Source: Pseudomonadota bacterium (GTDB lineage Bacteria > Pseudomonadota > Gammaproteobacteria > Burkholderiales > Rhodocyclaceae). Taken from it: a stretch of 64,000 nt of DNA. Position 1 is the stretch's first letter. Each line of letters begins with the position of its first letter. Location of the stretch: the NCBI GenBank assembly GCA_018240785.1, contig JAFEFC010000036.1, positions 186,001 through 250,000 of the forward strand. The letters run 5' to 3'. A program made the position numbers and the translations under genes. This document shows positions 30,764 through 39,960 of this stretch, one piece after another. The notes beneath the pieces were generated by a model. The model had not been told where the DNA came from and did not search any database. It worked only from the letters and a program-made list of their open reading frames with translations.

Positions 30764-31117
30764 TCACGGTACCAGCGTCATGCGCTGCGCTGTTCCCCGC
30801 AAAACCGATTTGGTATGGTCTGATACGGCGATGGTTTCAGAAGCTGCGATCAACGGCTTCTGTTCTCCGGGACCTAGGGTCGGCAGAGAAAATCCGGCGG
30901 TGTCATATCTGCCCCGGATGCTGATATAGCGATATAGCATCACCCGCGCAGGTCCAGATGACTGCCAACCTGAGATTCGATGCTCACAAGTCCGTAGCAG
31001 TTGGTCTACTTGCTCTCTGGTTTCGAGACTGGAAGTGTTGTCGTCCGGTCCGAGGTAGATGGGCGGGGTGATGAATGCCCTGGCATTCCAGGAAGTGGCT
31101 TTGCCTAACATGCTCAT
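30764..31117 (-). CDS. Possible ICE-end protein (117 aa)
   Basis: The ORF starts MSMLGKATSWNARAFITPPI and has a plausible mixed composition (YLGPDDNTSSLETREQVDQL, ARVMLYRYISIRGRY). A second ORF of 67 residues begins with a GTG that overlaps its stop (30564-30767), which would suggest coupling, but that one looks less protein-like. The Shine-Dalgarno is weak (GGGGA). No family is recognised. It may be real or a chance frame at the ICE border. Confidence 0.35.
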   Translation of the reverse strand: MSMLGKATSWNARAFITPPIYLGPDDNTSSLETREQVDQLLRTCEHRISGWQSSGPARVMLYRYISIRGRYDTAGFSLPTLGPGEQKPLIAASETIAVSDHTKSVLRGTAQRMTLVP

Positions 31118-31622
31118 GGTAAAATTCCCCAGGCTTACTTTGGAATTCCGTTCGGGTGTACTCGGGCCGAGTTCTGGCTTTTAAATTCAACACTTTGGTC
31201 TGTCCATGACCCGTACCGCTTCGACCAACATCGCTCTGTGGTGGCGCTTCCAATAGGAAGCGGCATGTCGTTGCGGTCTTGACCGCACCTTGCCGCCGTA
31301 CCGGCAGGCAAGGTTTCAAGAAGGCTCCCCGGCACGGCGGCTCCAAGATTTGAGGAGATTGCCCGATGCCCTTGGCACCCCAGCCCCGTCGTAGAACTGA
31401 TGCCCCGCGCGCTGTGTCGCCGCGAGGGGTAGGTCTGTCCGCCCAGTCTCAGCACTTGGCCCTGGCATGCGGGCGCCGTCGCTGCGTCAGTACACCGCAC
31501 TGGCGCACGCCAAGACATCTCTCAGGAGCCCTTGCTACCTTGAGCCAGCACATGCTCGCGCTTCGTCCATCGCAATCAACTGTCGATGTGTGTAATAAAG
31601 TGGGTAATGGAGGTTGTGTGTA
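31118..31622. other. ICE border spacer without a recognisable gene
   Basis: This stretch holds three inverted repeats (31245-31314), then an open frame 31366-31623 with a good AGGAG but no recognisable product, and an AT-rich end with two copies of TGTGTAAT (31588 and 31616 area). The ICE-chromosome junction is expected here. No tRNA gene or long direct repeat is visible, so the att site cannot be placed. Confidence 0.5.
31245..31314. repeat. Three adjacent inverted repeats at the ICE end
   Basis: CGCTTCC-AATA-GGAAGCG (31245-31262), TGCGGTC-TT-GACCGCA (31272-31287) and ACCTTGCC...GGCAAGGT (31287-31314) follow each other within 70 bases. Such clustering fits binding sites for recombination or nicking proteins, or a structured RNA. 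Confidence 0.55.
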
Positions 31623-31661
31623 ATGGAAAACATTAATGAAATCAAGGACTTAGAATCATGA
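31623..31661 (+). CDS. 12-codon leader ORF coupled to trpG
   Basis: ATG at 31623 opens [12 protein letters not shown] and its TGA overlaps the trpG start codon (ATGA). A GGAGG lies 10 bases upstream. It has no Trp codon, so it is not a classical attenuation peptide. It may be a coupling ORF or the replaced 3' end of the gene that stood upstream before the ICE inserted. Confidence 0.45.
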   Translation: MENINEIKDLES

Positions 31662-32230
31662 GACTCCTGATGGTCGACAACTACGACAGCTTCACCTACA
31701 ACCTGGTGCAATACTTCGGCGAACTCGGCGCCAAGGTGAAGGTGTATCGCAACGACGAGATCACGCTGGAGCAGATCGCGGCGCTCAAGCCCGACCAGCT
31801 CGTGATTTCCCCGGGGCCGTGCTCGCCGGCGGAGGCCGGCATCTCGGTGGCGGCGATCAAGGAATTCGCCGGCAAGCTGCCCATCCTCGGCGTCTGCCTC
31901 GGCCACCAGAGCATCGGTGCGGCTTTCGGCGGACGCATCGTGCATGCCCGGCAACTGATGCACGGCAAGACCTCACCGGTGCATCACAAGGACATCGGCG
32001 TGTTCCACGGCCTGCCCAATCCGCTCACCTGCACCCGCTACCATTCGCTGGCGATCGAGCGCGAGACGCTGCCCGATTGCCTCGAGATCACCGCATGGAC
32101 CGAAGACGGCGAGATCATGGGCGTGCGCCACAAGACCCTGGACGTCGAAGGCGTGCAGTTCCACCCCGAGTCCATCCTGACCGAGCGTGGCCACGACCTG
32201 CTGCGCAATTTCCTCGATCGCGCGCGCTGA
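31658..32230 (+). CDS. trpG: Anthranilate synthase component II (glutamine amidotransferase)
   Basis: The 190-residue class I glutamine amidotransferase supplies ammonia to anthranilate synthase component I in tryptophan synthesis. Seen are [15 protein letters not shown] at the N-terminus, the oxyanion strand VISPGPCSP, the nucleophile in [10 protein letters not shown], and the His-Glu pair in [13 protein letters not shown]. It is followed by trpD and trpC in one operon. trpE is not in the window; upstream is the ICE border. The 12-codon leader ORF overlaps its start. Confidence 0.96.
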   Translation: MRLLMVDNYDSFTYNLVQYFGELGAKVKVYRNDEITLEQIAALKPDQLVISPGPCSPAEAGISVAAIKEFAGKLPILGVCLGHQSIGAAFGGRIVHARQLMHGKTSPVHHKDIGVFHGLPNPLTCTRYHSLAIERETLPDCLEITAWTEDGEIMGVRHKTLDVEGVQFHPESILTERGHDLLRNFLDRAR

Positions 32231-32263
32231 AGCGGCGGCCGACCGGCTGAAGGAAGAACACAG

Positions 32264-33304
32264 ATGACGATTACCGCACAACAGGCGCTGCAGCGCACCA
32301 TCGAACACCGCGAGATCTTCTACGACGAGATGCTGTCGCTGATGCGCCAGATCATGGCCGGCGAGATCTCGCCGGTGATGACCGCCGCCATCCTCACCGG
32401 CCTGCGCGTGAAGAAGGAAACCATCGACGAGATCACCGCCGCCGCTGCGGTGATGCGCGAGATGTCCACCAAGGTGGTGGTGAAGGAACCCGGTCCGCAC
32501 TTCCTCGACGTGGTCGGCACCGGCGGCGATTCCTCGCACACCTTCAACATCTCGACGACGACCATCTTCGTCGCCGCCGCGGCCGGCGCGCGCGTGGCCA
32601 AGCATGGCGGGCGCAGCGTGTCGTCCAAGTCCGGTGCCGCCGACGTCATCGAGGCGCTGGGCGCCAACCTGAACCTGACGCCTGAGCAGGTCGCCGAATG
32701 CATCGAGGCCACCGGCATCGGCTTCATGTTCGCGCCCAACTTCCACAGCGCGATGAAGAACGTCGCCCCGATCCGCCGTGAGATGGGGGTGCGCACCATC
32801 TTCAACATCCTCGGCCCGCTGACCAACCCGGCCGGCGCGCCGAACACGCTGCTCGGCGTGTTCCACCCCGATCTGGTGGGCATCCTGGCGCGCGTCATGC
32901 AGCGCCTGGGCGCCGATCACGTGCTGGTGGTGCACGGCCTCGATGGCATGGACGAGGCGAGCCTCGGTGCCGGCACCATGGTCGGCGAGTTGAAGAACGG
33001 CCAGATCCTCGAATACGAGATCCATCCCGAGGACTTCGGCCTGCCGATGGCGGCCACCCGCAACCTGCGCGTGGCCGATGCGCAGGAGTCGCGCGAGGTG
33101 CTGCTCGGCGTGCTCGACAACGAACCCGGTCCGGCGCGCGACATCGTGCTGCTCAACGCTGGCGTGGCGTTGTACACCGCCAACCTCGTCGATTCGATCG
33201 GCGACGGCATCGTGCGTGCGCGCGAGATCGTGGCATCCGGCGCGGCACGTGCCAGGCTCGACCAGTTCGTGCAATACAGCAAGCGCTTCGGGGCAGGGCA
33301 ATGA
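32264..33304 (+). CDS. trpD: Anthranilate phosphoribosyltransferase
   Basis: A 346-residue enzyme that transfers phosphoribosyl from PRPP to anthranilate, the second step of tryptophan synthesis. It has [19 protein letters not shown] (PRPP-binding loop), [35 protein letters not shown] and the DG(L)DE-like [20 protein letters not shown] Shine-Dalgarno precedes the ATG. Its stop overlaps the trpC start by four bases, so TrpC is translationally coupled. Confidence 0.97.
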   Translation: MTITAQQALQRTIEHREIFYDEMLSLMRQIMAGEISPVMTAAILTGLRVKKETIDEITAAAAVMREMSTKVVVKEPGPHFLDVVGTGGDSSHTFNISTTTIFVAAAAGARVAKHGGRSVSSKSGAADVIEALGANLNLTPEQVAECIEATGIGFMFAPNFHSAMKNVAPIRREMGVRTIFNILGPLTNPAGAPNTLLGVFHPDLVGILARVMQRLGADHVLVVHGLDGMDEASLGAGTMVGELKNGQILEYEIHPEDFGLPMAATRNLRVADAQESREVLLGVLDNEPGPARDIVLLNAGVALYTANLVDSIGDGIVRAREIVASGAARARLDQFVQYSKRFGAGQ

Positions 33305-34098
33305 GCGACATCCTGAAGAAGATCTGCGCGGTCAAGGTCGAGGAAGTCGCGGCTGCGTCTGCGGCGAAGCCGCTCGCCGCGGTGCGCGCCGACGCGGAGG
33401 CCGCGCTGAAAGACGTCCCCGCGCGCGATTTCGTCGGCGCGATCCGCTCGAAGCACGCTGCCGGCAGATCGGCGGTGATCGCCGAGATCAAGAAGGCGAG
33501 CCCGTCCAAGGGTGTGATCCGCGAGGATTTCCGCCCTGCGGACATCGCCCGCTCGTACGAGGCCGCCGGCGCCGCCTGCCTGTCGGTGCTGACCGACCGG
33601 CAGTTCTTCCAGGGTTCGCCCGACTACCTGCAGGCTGCGCGCGCCGCCTGTGCACTGCCGGTGCTGCGCAAGGACTTCCTCGTCGACGCTTACCAGGTGT
33701 ACGAGGCACGCGCGATGGGTGCCGACGCCATCCTGCTCATCGCCGCCAGCCTCGAGCTCGCGCAGATGCGCGACATGGAGGCGATCGCGCAGGCCCTGGA
33801 CATGGCGGTGCTGGTCGAGGTGCATGACGGCGACGAGCTGGAGCAGGCGCTGCAACTGAGCACGCCGCTCGTCGGCATCAACAACCGCAACCTGCGCACC
33901 TTCGAGGTGTCGCTGCAGACCACCCTCGAGCTGCTGCCGCGCGTTCCCGCCGGGCGTATCGTCGTCACCGAATCCGGCATCCTGAAGCCGGAAGACGTCG
34001 CGCTGATGCGCGCCCATGCGGTGCAGACCTTCCTCGTCGGCGAGGCCTTCATGCGTGTCGCCGAGCCGGGCGAGGGGCTGCGCGCGCTGTTCGGCTGA
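33301..34098 (+). CDS. trpC: Indole-3-glycerol phosphate synthase
   Basis: The 265-residue TIM-barrel enzyme closes the indole ring in tryptophan synthesis. The family motifs are [80 protein letters not shown] and VTESGIL. It is monofunctional, with no TrpF domain. It ends five bases before tamB, which may be read from the same message. Confidence 0.97.
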   Translation: MSDILKKICAVKVEEVAAASAAKPLAAVRADAEAALKDVPARDFVGAIRSKHAAGRSAVIAEIKKASPSKGVIREDFRPADIARSYEAAGAACLSVLTDRQFFQGSPDYLQAARAACALPVLRKDFLVDAYQVYEARAMGADAILLIAASLELAQMRDMEAIAQALDMAVLVEVHDGDELEQALQLSTPLVGINNRNLRTFEVSLQTTLELLPRVPAGRIVVTESGILKPEDVALMRAHAVQTFLVGEAFMRVAEPGEGLRALFG

Positions 34099-34103
34099 GA
34101 GCC

Positions 34104-37100
34104 ATGAACGGGCCGGACGACGCTGCGCCGCCAGCGCCGGATGCCGGTGGTGCTCCCGGAGGGCAGGCGAAGGCGGTGCCGCGGCGGCGCTGGCCAGGCT
34201 GGCTGGCAGGGGGCGTCGTGGTCACGCTGGCTGCGTTGGCCGGCGTGGGCAGTTGGCTCGTCGGCAGCGAATCCGGCGCACGCGCATTGATGGACCTCGC
34301 GCAACGCGCGAGCGGCGGGGAACTCGAGATCAGCGCGCCTCACGGGCGCGTCCTTGGCCCCTTGCGGATCGACACGCTCCGCTTCGCTTCAGCCGACCTG
34401 CATGTCTCGCTCGACGGGCTGGATCTCGATTGGCGGCCGGCGGAGCTGCTGTCCGGCCGTCTCGTCGTCGATCGCCTCGCCGCGGCCAGCCTGCGCGTCG
34501 CGCGCCGGCCTTCCACGCAGGCCGAGCCGACGTCCGCGCCGCAGAGCCTCACCCTGCCGCTGGCCATCGAGCTGGCTCGCGTGCAGGTCGGCAGCTTCGA
34601 ATTGCGCGAGCTGCCGCCCGCTGCGCCGGCTTCGACTCGCGAACCCGGCGAGCAGGGCGCGCAGGCGCCGGCGCCGGGCGCGCCCATCCTGTCCGCCACC
34701 GATTTCTCCGCCGCCCTCGGCAGCGACGGCCGCCATCACCGCCTTTCCTCCCTGGCGCTGACCCTGCCGCAAGGGCGGGCGGAGCTCGCCGGCGAACTCG
34801 ATGGCGTCTCGCCTTTTGCGCTGGCAGCCAGCGGCCACTTTGCCGGCCGGCAGGACGGTCGCAGCTACACCCTTCAGCTCGCTGCCGCCGACACCTTGCT
34901 GCAGCCGCGCATCGAACTGCAGGCCGAAGGCGAAGGGCTGCAGGGGAAGGCGGAGCTGCGCGCCGCGCCCTTCGATCCTTTGCCGCTGCGCGCGCTCAAG
35001 CTCGCGCTCGGCGACGTCGATCCTGCGGCTTTCGCCGCCGGTGCGCCGCGCGCAGCATTGCGCGTGGAGGCGGATCTCGTTGCCGCGGAAACCGGCGACG
35101 CGCTGCTCAGCGGCCCGCTGCGCATCACCAACCTGCGCCCGGCGCCTGCCGACCAGGGCGGCATCCCGCTCGACTCGCTCGCCGGCCGCGTCGCCTGGCG
35201 GCCGGACGCGGTGCAACTCGACGCCCTCGACATCCGGCTGCCCGCATCTGCGCCTGCGGCGGCACAAGGCCGCATCAGCGGCCGGCTGGCATGGTCGCTG
35301 GCCGCGGGCAAGGCTCGGGATGCCGCGCAAAATGTGCCGGTCACGGACGCACCGCAATCGGCGGGCGCCGAAGTGCCTGGTTTCGGCAACATCGAGGCCG
35401 CGCTCGAACTCGCCGGCGTCGATACGCGAGCCCTGGATTCCCGCCTGCCGCGCCAGCTTCTCGGCGGGCGCGTCGAGCTCGGTGCCGACGTGGCGCGGCA
35501 GCATGCGCAGCTCGACCTCGCCGTCGGCAAGGCGCGCATCGAGGCCACTGCAGCGCTGCTGGCCGGCGCGACGGATGCGGCCGGGTATGTGCCGCGCAGC
35601 TTCACCATCGACGGCCGCCTGCGCCAGCTCGATCCGCGCGCCCTCCTCGCAGAGGCGCCGTCGGCGCTGCTGAACCTCGACATCGCCGCCAGCGGCACCC
35701 TGGCACCGCAGCCGGAAGTGCAGGCGAAGTTCAGCCTGCCGGACAGCCGCTTCGAAGGGCGGCTGCTCGGCGGCGCGGGGGCGTTCCGCTATGCGGCCGC
35801 CGGCGACGGCTTTCGTCTGTCGGATGTCGTGCTGGCGCTGGAGCTCGCCGGCAACCGGCTGCAGGCGAATGGCAACTGGGGCGGGCCGGGCGACAGCCTG
35901 GCGCTGAAGGTGGATGCGCCCGCGCTGGCGGCCATCGGCCACGGTCTCGGTGGGCGTGCCGGCGCTGCGGGAACGGTGTCCGGCAGCCTCGCCAGGCCTG
36001 CCGGCGCGCTGACTTTCTATGGTGAAGCCCTGCGCCTGCCGGGCGAGCTGAAGCTGGCCGCGGTCAATGGCGAGGCCCGCCTCGATGCCGGCGTCGACGG
36101 TCCGTTCAGGCTGTCCGTGGGCTTGTCGGGGCTCGCGTCGGCCGGTGCGCGCGCGGCCGACAAGGGGGAGCCCGCTGCAGCCCTGGTCGACACCGCCTTC
36201 CTGATGGCCGACGGCACCCGCGGCGCACATGTGCTGAACCTGAACGCGTCAGGGCTCGCCGGCAACACGCTGGCGCTGCGGCTGCAGGGCGGGCTGGCGG
36301 CGGGCACGCCTGGCGGCGCAGGCCGCGCGGCAAAGCCCGCGCCGCTGCGCTGGGCGGGCCGCCTCGAAGCGCTGGAAACGGGCGGCAAGCTCGCGCTGCG
36401 TCTGCTGGCGCCGGCAGCGCTCGAACTGGCCCCCGATCGCGTCGACCTGGCTGCGGCCGAACTTGCCGCCGGCGAACAGGGGCGCGTGCGCCTGCTCGAG
36501 ACACGCTGGACGCCGTCGGCCAGCGTCGCGCGCGGGTCGCTCACCGGCCTGGTGGTCGATCTGCGCCAGCGCGACGCCACGAGGTCGCTGGCTGCGCGTG
36601 CCGATCGCGCAGATCGTCCAGATCGCGCCGATCGCCCACGGCGCGGCCCGGGCCCGCTGACGCTGGGCGCGGAATGGAACCTGCGTGCCGGCGACACGCT
36701 GGATGGTGACGCGCGCCTGTTCCGCGAAGCGGGCGATGTCAGCATCGAGGGCGAGATCCGCACCCGGCTCGGCCTCGAGGCGCTCGAGGCGAGGCTGGCA
36801 GCGCGCGGCGACCGGCTCAGCGTCAGCGTGGAAGCGCGCGGCACCGAACTGGGACGCGTCGAGGGCTCCGCCTCGTTGCGTGCCGAGCGCGTGGGCAAGT
36901 CCGGCTGGCGCATCGCGCCGCAGGCGCCGCTGCAAGGGCAGGCGCGGCTCGACATGCCCTCCATCGACTGGCTGGGCCGGCTGATGCGCGAGAACGTCGA
37001 TACTGCCGGCAGCCTGCGCGGCGAGTTCGCGCTCGGCGGCACGGTGGCCGAGCCGCTGGCGAGCGGGCGCATCAACGGTCGCGGACTGCAAGTGGCGCTG

Positions 37101-38291
37101 GTCGACCAGGGCTTGGTGCTGTCGGGCGGCGAGCTGGACATGAGCTTCGACCGCGATCGGCTGCGCCTCGACCGCCTGGCCTTCGTGTCGCCCAACCGGG
37201 TGCGTCCGCGCGACAACCGCGTGCCCGTCGAGCGCCTCACCGCCACGCCGGGCACGCTGAACGCGTCGGGCGAAATCCTGCTCGCCACCGGCGCCGGCGA
37301 ATTCCGCTTCGAGGCCGAGCGCCTGCCGCTGCTCCAGCGGCCGGACCGCTGGCTGATCGTGTCGGGCAAGGGCAGCGGACGTTCCACCTGGACCACGCTC
37401 GACCTGCAGGCCGATTTCCGCGCCGACGCCGGCTACCTGGAATTCGCCGAGTCTCCGGCGCCCAGCCTGGGCGACGACGTCGTCGTGCTGGGGCGCGAGG
37501 AGCAGGCCGGCAATTTCGGCGTGCGCGCCGATCTGCGCGTGGCGCTCGGCGACGCGCTCTACCTGTCGGCGATGGGGCTGGATACGCGATTATCGGGCGA
37601 ACTGCGCCTGCGCCAGCAACCGGGCCTGCCGCTGGCGGCGGTCGGCACGGTGGCGACGGTGGGCGGCAGCTACCGCGGCTACGGCCAGCGCCTCAGCATC
37701 GAGCGCGGCCTGGTCAATTTCCAGGGGCCGCTGGACAACCCCGGGCTCAATGTCGTCGCCCTGCGCAAGGGCCTCGCCGTCGAGGCGGGCGTCGAGGTCC
37801 TCGGCAGCGTGCGCCGGCCACTGGTGAAGCTGGTGTCCGAGCCCTCCGTGCCCGATCCGGAAAAGCTGTCGTGGATCGTGCTCGGCCGCGCGCCGGACGC
37901 CGCCTCGGGCGCGGACCTCGGCCTGCTGCTGCCGGCGGCGCAGGCCTTGCTGGGCGGCCCGGGCGGCGGCATGACCGACAGCCTGTCGCGCAGCCTGGGC
38001 CTGGATTCCTTCTCCATCGGCCAGGGCGAATTGAACAGCAGCTCGCGCACCGCGACCAGTCGTGTGGTCGGCGGCGGCGCGCGCATCGCCAGCGGCCCGA
38101 CGGTGTCGGGCCAGGTGCTGAGCGTTGGCAAGCGCCTGGGCAGCGACCTGTTCCTGTCCTTCGAGCAGAGCCTCGGCGGCGCGGAGACGCTGGTCAAGCT
38201 CACCTACCAGTTGTCGCGCCGGCTGTCGCTGATCGCCCGCGGCGGCACCGACAACTCGCTCGACCTGCGCTACAGCTTCAGTTTCCGCTGA
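34104..38291 (+). CDS. tamB: Translocation and assembly module protein TamB
   Basis: At 1395 residues it has the expected size of TamB, the long beta-groove protein that spans the periplasm and helps insert outer-membrane proteins and move phospholipids. A cytoplasmic basic segment and one membrane helix (WLAGGVVVTLAALAGVGSWLV) lie at residues 34-56, followed by long beta-helical stretches and the conserved C-terminal DUF490 domain with VGGSYRGYGQRLSIERG, LDNPGLNVVALRKG, VPDPEKLSWIVLGRAP and the last strand DLRYSFSFR. tamA is not beside it. It follows trpC closely. Confidence 0.9.
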   Translation: MNGPDDAAPPAPDAGGAPGGQAKAVPRRRWPGWLAGGVVVTLAALAGVGSWLVGSESGARALMDLAQRASGGELEISAPHGRVLGPLRIDTLRFASADLHVSLDGLDLDWRPAELLSGRLVVDRLAAASLRVARRPSTQAEPTSAPQSLTLPLAIELARVQVGSFELRELPPAAPASTREPGEQGAQAPAPGAPILSATDFSAALGSDGRHHRLSSLALTLPQGRAELAGELDGVSPFALAASGHFAGRQDGRSYTLQLAAADTLLQPRIELQAEGEGLQGKAELRAAPFDPLPLRALKLALGDVDPAAFAAGAPRAALRVEADLVAAETGDALLSGPLRITNLRPAPADQGGIPLDSLAGRVAWRPDAVQLDALDIRLPASAPAAAQGRISGRLAWSLAAGKARDAAQNVPVTDAPQSAGAEVPGFGNIEAALELAGVDTRALDSRLPRQLLGGRVELGADVARQHAQLDLAVGKARIEATAALLAGATDAAGYVPRSFTIDGRLRQLDPRALLAEAPSALLNLDIAASGTLAPQPEVQAKFSLPDSRFEGRLLGGAGAFRYAAAGDGFRLSDVVLALELAGNRLQANGNWGGPGDSLALKVDAPALAAIGHGLGGRAGAAGTVSGSLARPAGALTFYGEALRLPGELKLAAVNGEARLDAGVDGPFRLSVGLSGLASAGARAADKGEPAAALVDTAFLMADGTRGAHVLNLNASGLAGNTLALRLQGGLAAGTPGGAGRAAKPAPLRWAGRLEALETGGKLALRLLAPAALELAPDRVDLAAAELAAGEQGRVRLLETRWTPSASVARGSLTGLVVDLRQRDATRSLAARADRADRPDRADRPRRGPGPLTLGAEWNLRAGDTLDGDARLFREAGDVSIEGEIRTRLGLEALEARLAARGDRLSVSVEARGTELGRVEGSASLRAERVGKSGWRIAPQAPLQGQARLDMPSIDWLGRLMRENVDTAGSLRGEFALGGTVAEPLASGRINGRGLQVALVDQGLVLSGGELDMSFDRDRLRLDRLAFVSPNRVRPRDNRVPVERLTATPGTLNASGEILLATGAGEFRFEAERLPLLQRPDRWLIVSGKGSGRSTWTTLDLQADFRADAGYLEFAESPAPSLGDDVVVLGREEQAGNFGVRADLRVALGDALYLSAMGLDTRLSGELRLRQQPGLPLAAVGTVATVGGSYRGYGQRLSIERGLVNFQGPLDNPGLNVVALRKGLAVEAGVEVLGSVRRPLVKLVSEPSVPDPEKLSWIVLGRAPDAASGADLGLLLPAAQALLGGPGGGMTDSLSRSLGLDSFSIGQGELNSSSRTATSRVVGGGARIASGPTVSGQVLSVGKRLGSDLFLSFEQSLGGAETLVKLTYQLSRRLSLIARGGTDNSLDLRYSFSFR

Positions 38292-38398
38292 ACGCGCTGC
38301 GAATGATCGCCCCTCGCTGCGGTCACAGCATCTAGCAGTTGCGGCGGAGCCGCTCACCATTCCGCCCCCTCATCCCCGACCCAACGGAGACAACGACC

Positions 38399-38989
38399 AT
38401 GAACAACACGACGACTGCGCCCGCCGGCGAACTGCCGCCCTTGCCGACTGCCGGGCACGAAACCGCGATCCTCGGTGGCGGATGCTTCTGGTGCCTGGAG
38501 GCGGTCTTCCAGCGCACGGATGGTGTGCTGTCGGTGCAATCCGGCTACAGCGGCGGTCTCGTCGAGGCGCCCAGCTACCGGCAGGTGTGCACCGGCACCA
38601 CCGGCCACGCCGAAGTGGTGAAGGTGGATTTCGATCCGTCGCGCATCGGCTACCGCGAGATCCTCGAGATCTTCTTCTCCATCCACGATCCGACGACGCC
38701 GGACCGCCAGGGCAACGACGTCGGCCCGCAATACCGCTCGGTGATCTTCGTCACCGACAACACCCAGCTCGAGACCGCGCTGGCGCTGATCGAGGAGCTC
38801 GACCAGGCCGGCCTGTGGCCGGCGCCCATCGTCACCGAGGTCAAGCATGCCGACCTGTTCTGGCCGGCGGAGGAGGAGCACCGCGACTACTTCGCCAACC
38901 ACCCCGAGCAGTCCTATTGCCGCTATGTCGTCGCGCCCAAGGTGGCCAAGTTCCGGCAGAAGTTCGCGGCGCGCTGGCGGGCGGAATGA
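38399..38989 (+). CDS. msrA: Peptide methionine sulfoxide reductase MsrA
   Basis: The 196-residue enzyme reduces methionine-S-sulfoxide in proteins. The catalytic Cys is in AILGGGCFWCLEAVFQ; other family motifs are GYSGG, VCTGTTGHAEVVKV, FFSIHDPTTPDRQGNDVGPQYRS (described, longer than a short motif) and the C-terminal HRDYFANHPEQSYCRYV. The start at 38399 has GGAGA upstream; an ATG at 38339 is in the untranslated leader. MsrB is not fused. Confidence 0.95.
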   Translation: MNNTTTAPAGELPPLPTAGHETAILGGGCFWCLEAVFQRTDGVLSVQSGYSGGLVEAPSYRQVCTGTTGHAEVVKVDFDPSRIGYREILEIFFSIHDPTTPDRQGNDVGPQYRSVIFVTDNTQLETALALIEELDQAGLWPAPIVTEVKHADLFWPAEEEHRDYFANHPEQSYCRYVVAPKVAKFRQKFAARWRAE

Positions 38990-39041
38990 GCGCGGCGGCG
39001 GGTAGAATTCCCTTCCTTTCACTCCAACAACGGAGATTCGC

Positions 39042-39386
39042 ATGACCCAGACCACCACCGCCAGCGGCCTCGTCATCGACGACCTCGAGACCGGCAGCGG
39101 CGACCTCGCCGAAAAGGGCAAGATGGTATCGGTGCATTACACCGGCTGGCTGACCAACGGCACCAAGTTCGACTCCAGCAAGGACCGCAACGACCCGTTC
39201 AACTTCCCGCTCGGCGCCGGCCACGTGATCCGCGGCTGGGACGAGGGCGTGCAGGGCATGAAGGTCGGCGGCAAGCGCAAGCTGACGATCCCGCCGCAAC
39301 TGGGCTACGGCGCCCGCGGCGCCGGCGGCGTGATCCCGCCGAACGCCACGCTGGTGTTCGAGGTCGAGCTGCTGAAGGTGCTCTGA
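39042..39386 (+). CDS. FKBP-type peptidyl-prolyl cis-trans isomerase
   Basis: A 114-residue single-domain [61 protein letters not shown] and [17 protein letters not shown], all active-site segments of the family. It has no signal peptide, so it is cytoplasmic, and assists protein folding. A TAGAAT -10-like box sits 39 bases upstream and CGGAG is the Shine-Dalgarno. A GC hairpin (39406-39431) follows. Confidence 0.93.
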   Translation: MTQTTTASGLVIDDLETGSGDLAEKGKMVSVHYTGWLTNGTKFDSSKDRNDPFNFPLGAGHVIRGWDEGVQGMKVGGKRKLTIPPQLGYGARGAGGVIPPNATLVFEVELLKVL

Positions 39387-39464
39387 GCGCGCGCTCGCGT
39401 TCGAACGGCCGCCGCCGCAGCGTGGCGGCCGCAAACAGAATGATGAACAGGTGGGGGCGGAGAC

Positions 39465-39923
39465 ATGAAACTCGACCCGGTGCAGCGGCGCATCCTCGCC
39501 CAGTTGCAGAAGGACTCGTCGATCAGCACCCAGACGCTGGCCGACAAGGTCGGCCTGTCGGCGTCGCCATGCTGGCGGCGCGTGCGCGAGCTGGAAGAAG
39601 CCGGCCTGATCCGCGGCTACGTGGCCCTGCTCGACCGCCGCAAGATCGGCCTCGACACTTGCGTGTGGGTGCGCGTCAAGCTCAGGAAGCACAGCGCCGA
39701 CGTGCTCGATCGCTTCGAGCAGGCGGTGAAGAACTGTGACGAGGTGGTGGAGTGCTACGAGCTGCTGGGCGAGACCGACTGCCTGCTCAAGCTTTACCTG
39801 CCCAGCCTCGAAGCGCTGTCCACCTTCATGCACAACTTCCTGCTGAAGATTCCGGAAGTCGACATCACCAACTCCAGCGTGGCCTTGCGCGAGATCAAGA
39901 ACGAAACGGCGCTGCCGCTGTAG
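39465..39923 (+). CDS. Lrp/AsnC family transcriptional regulator
   Basis: 152 residues with an N-terminal winged helix (LDPVQRRILAQLQKDSSIS, LADKVGLSASPCWRRVRELEEAG) and a C-terminal RAM ligand-binding domain (VWVRVKLRKHSADVLDRFEQ, CDEVVECYELLGETDCLLKLYL, FLLKIPEVDITNSSVALREIK). It lies just beyond the 3' end of the divergently located liv operon, so it may control branched-chain amino-acid transport or catabolism in response to an amino acid. This is inference; no operator could be identified. Confidence 0.9.
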   Translation: MKLDPVQRRILAQLQKDSSISTQTLADKVGLSASPCWRRVRELEEAGLIRGYVALLDRRKIGLDTCVWVRVKLRKHSADVLDRFEQAVKNCDEVVECYELLGETDCLLKLYLPSLEALSTFMHNFLLKIPEVDITNSSVALREIKNETALPL

Positions 39924-39960
39924 CCGCGGCAGCGCCGTCTCCGCCCGTCGCCGGCGCGAC

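Larger units (their letters stand above)
1..31600. mobile_element. One end of an ICEclc/PAGI-2/PFGI-1-family integrative conjugative element
   Basis: The gene order alpA, parA, small gene, parB, DUF2857, STY4528-type, PFL_4669-type, DUF3158, ssb, topB and then DUF3577, DUF932, DUF3275, DUF6094 and a helicase is the conserved end module of this ICE family. Almost everything is on the minus strand, reading away from the chromosome junction. Cargo genes at 1-4122 have lower GC. The integrase and type IV secretion genes must lie to the left, outside the window. The right boundary is inferred to fall between about 31.3 and 31.6 kb, because trpG starts at 31658; no direct-repeat att site or tRNA gene was recognised, so the exact end is unknown. 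Confidence 0.88.

Noticed and set aside
30564-30767. 67-codon minus-strand ORF starting with GTG that overlaps the stop of the 117-aa ORF
   Set aside because: Composition is not protein-like and there is no homology I recognise; noted only as possible coupling.
31366-31623. Plus-strand ORF of 85 codons with a good AGGAG in the ICE border
   Set aside because: The product is Arg/Pro/Ser-rich without recognisable features and the ORF ends in the AT-rich junction; likely chance.
31560-31660. Classical Trp attenuator before trpG
   Set aside because: The leader ORF has no Trp codons and no terminator hairpin with a T-run is present.
34016-36025. 669-codon frame overlapping tamB in another frame
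   Set aside because: Arg/Ala-rich shadow of GC-rich codons; tamB has the membrane anchor and the DUF490 ending.
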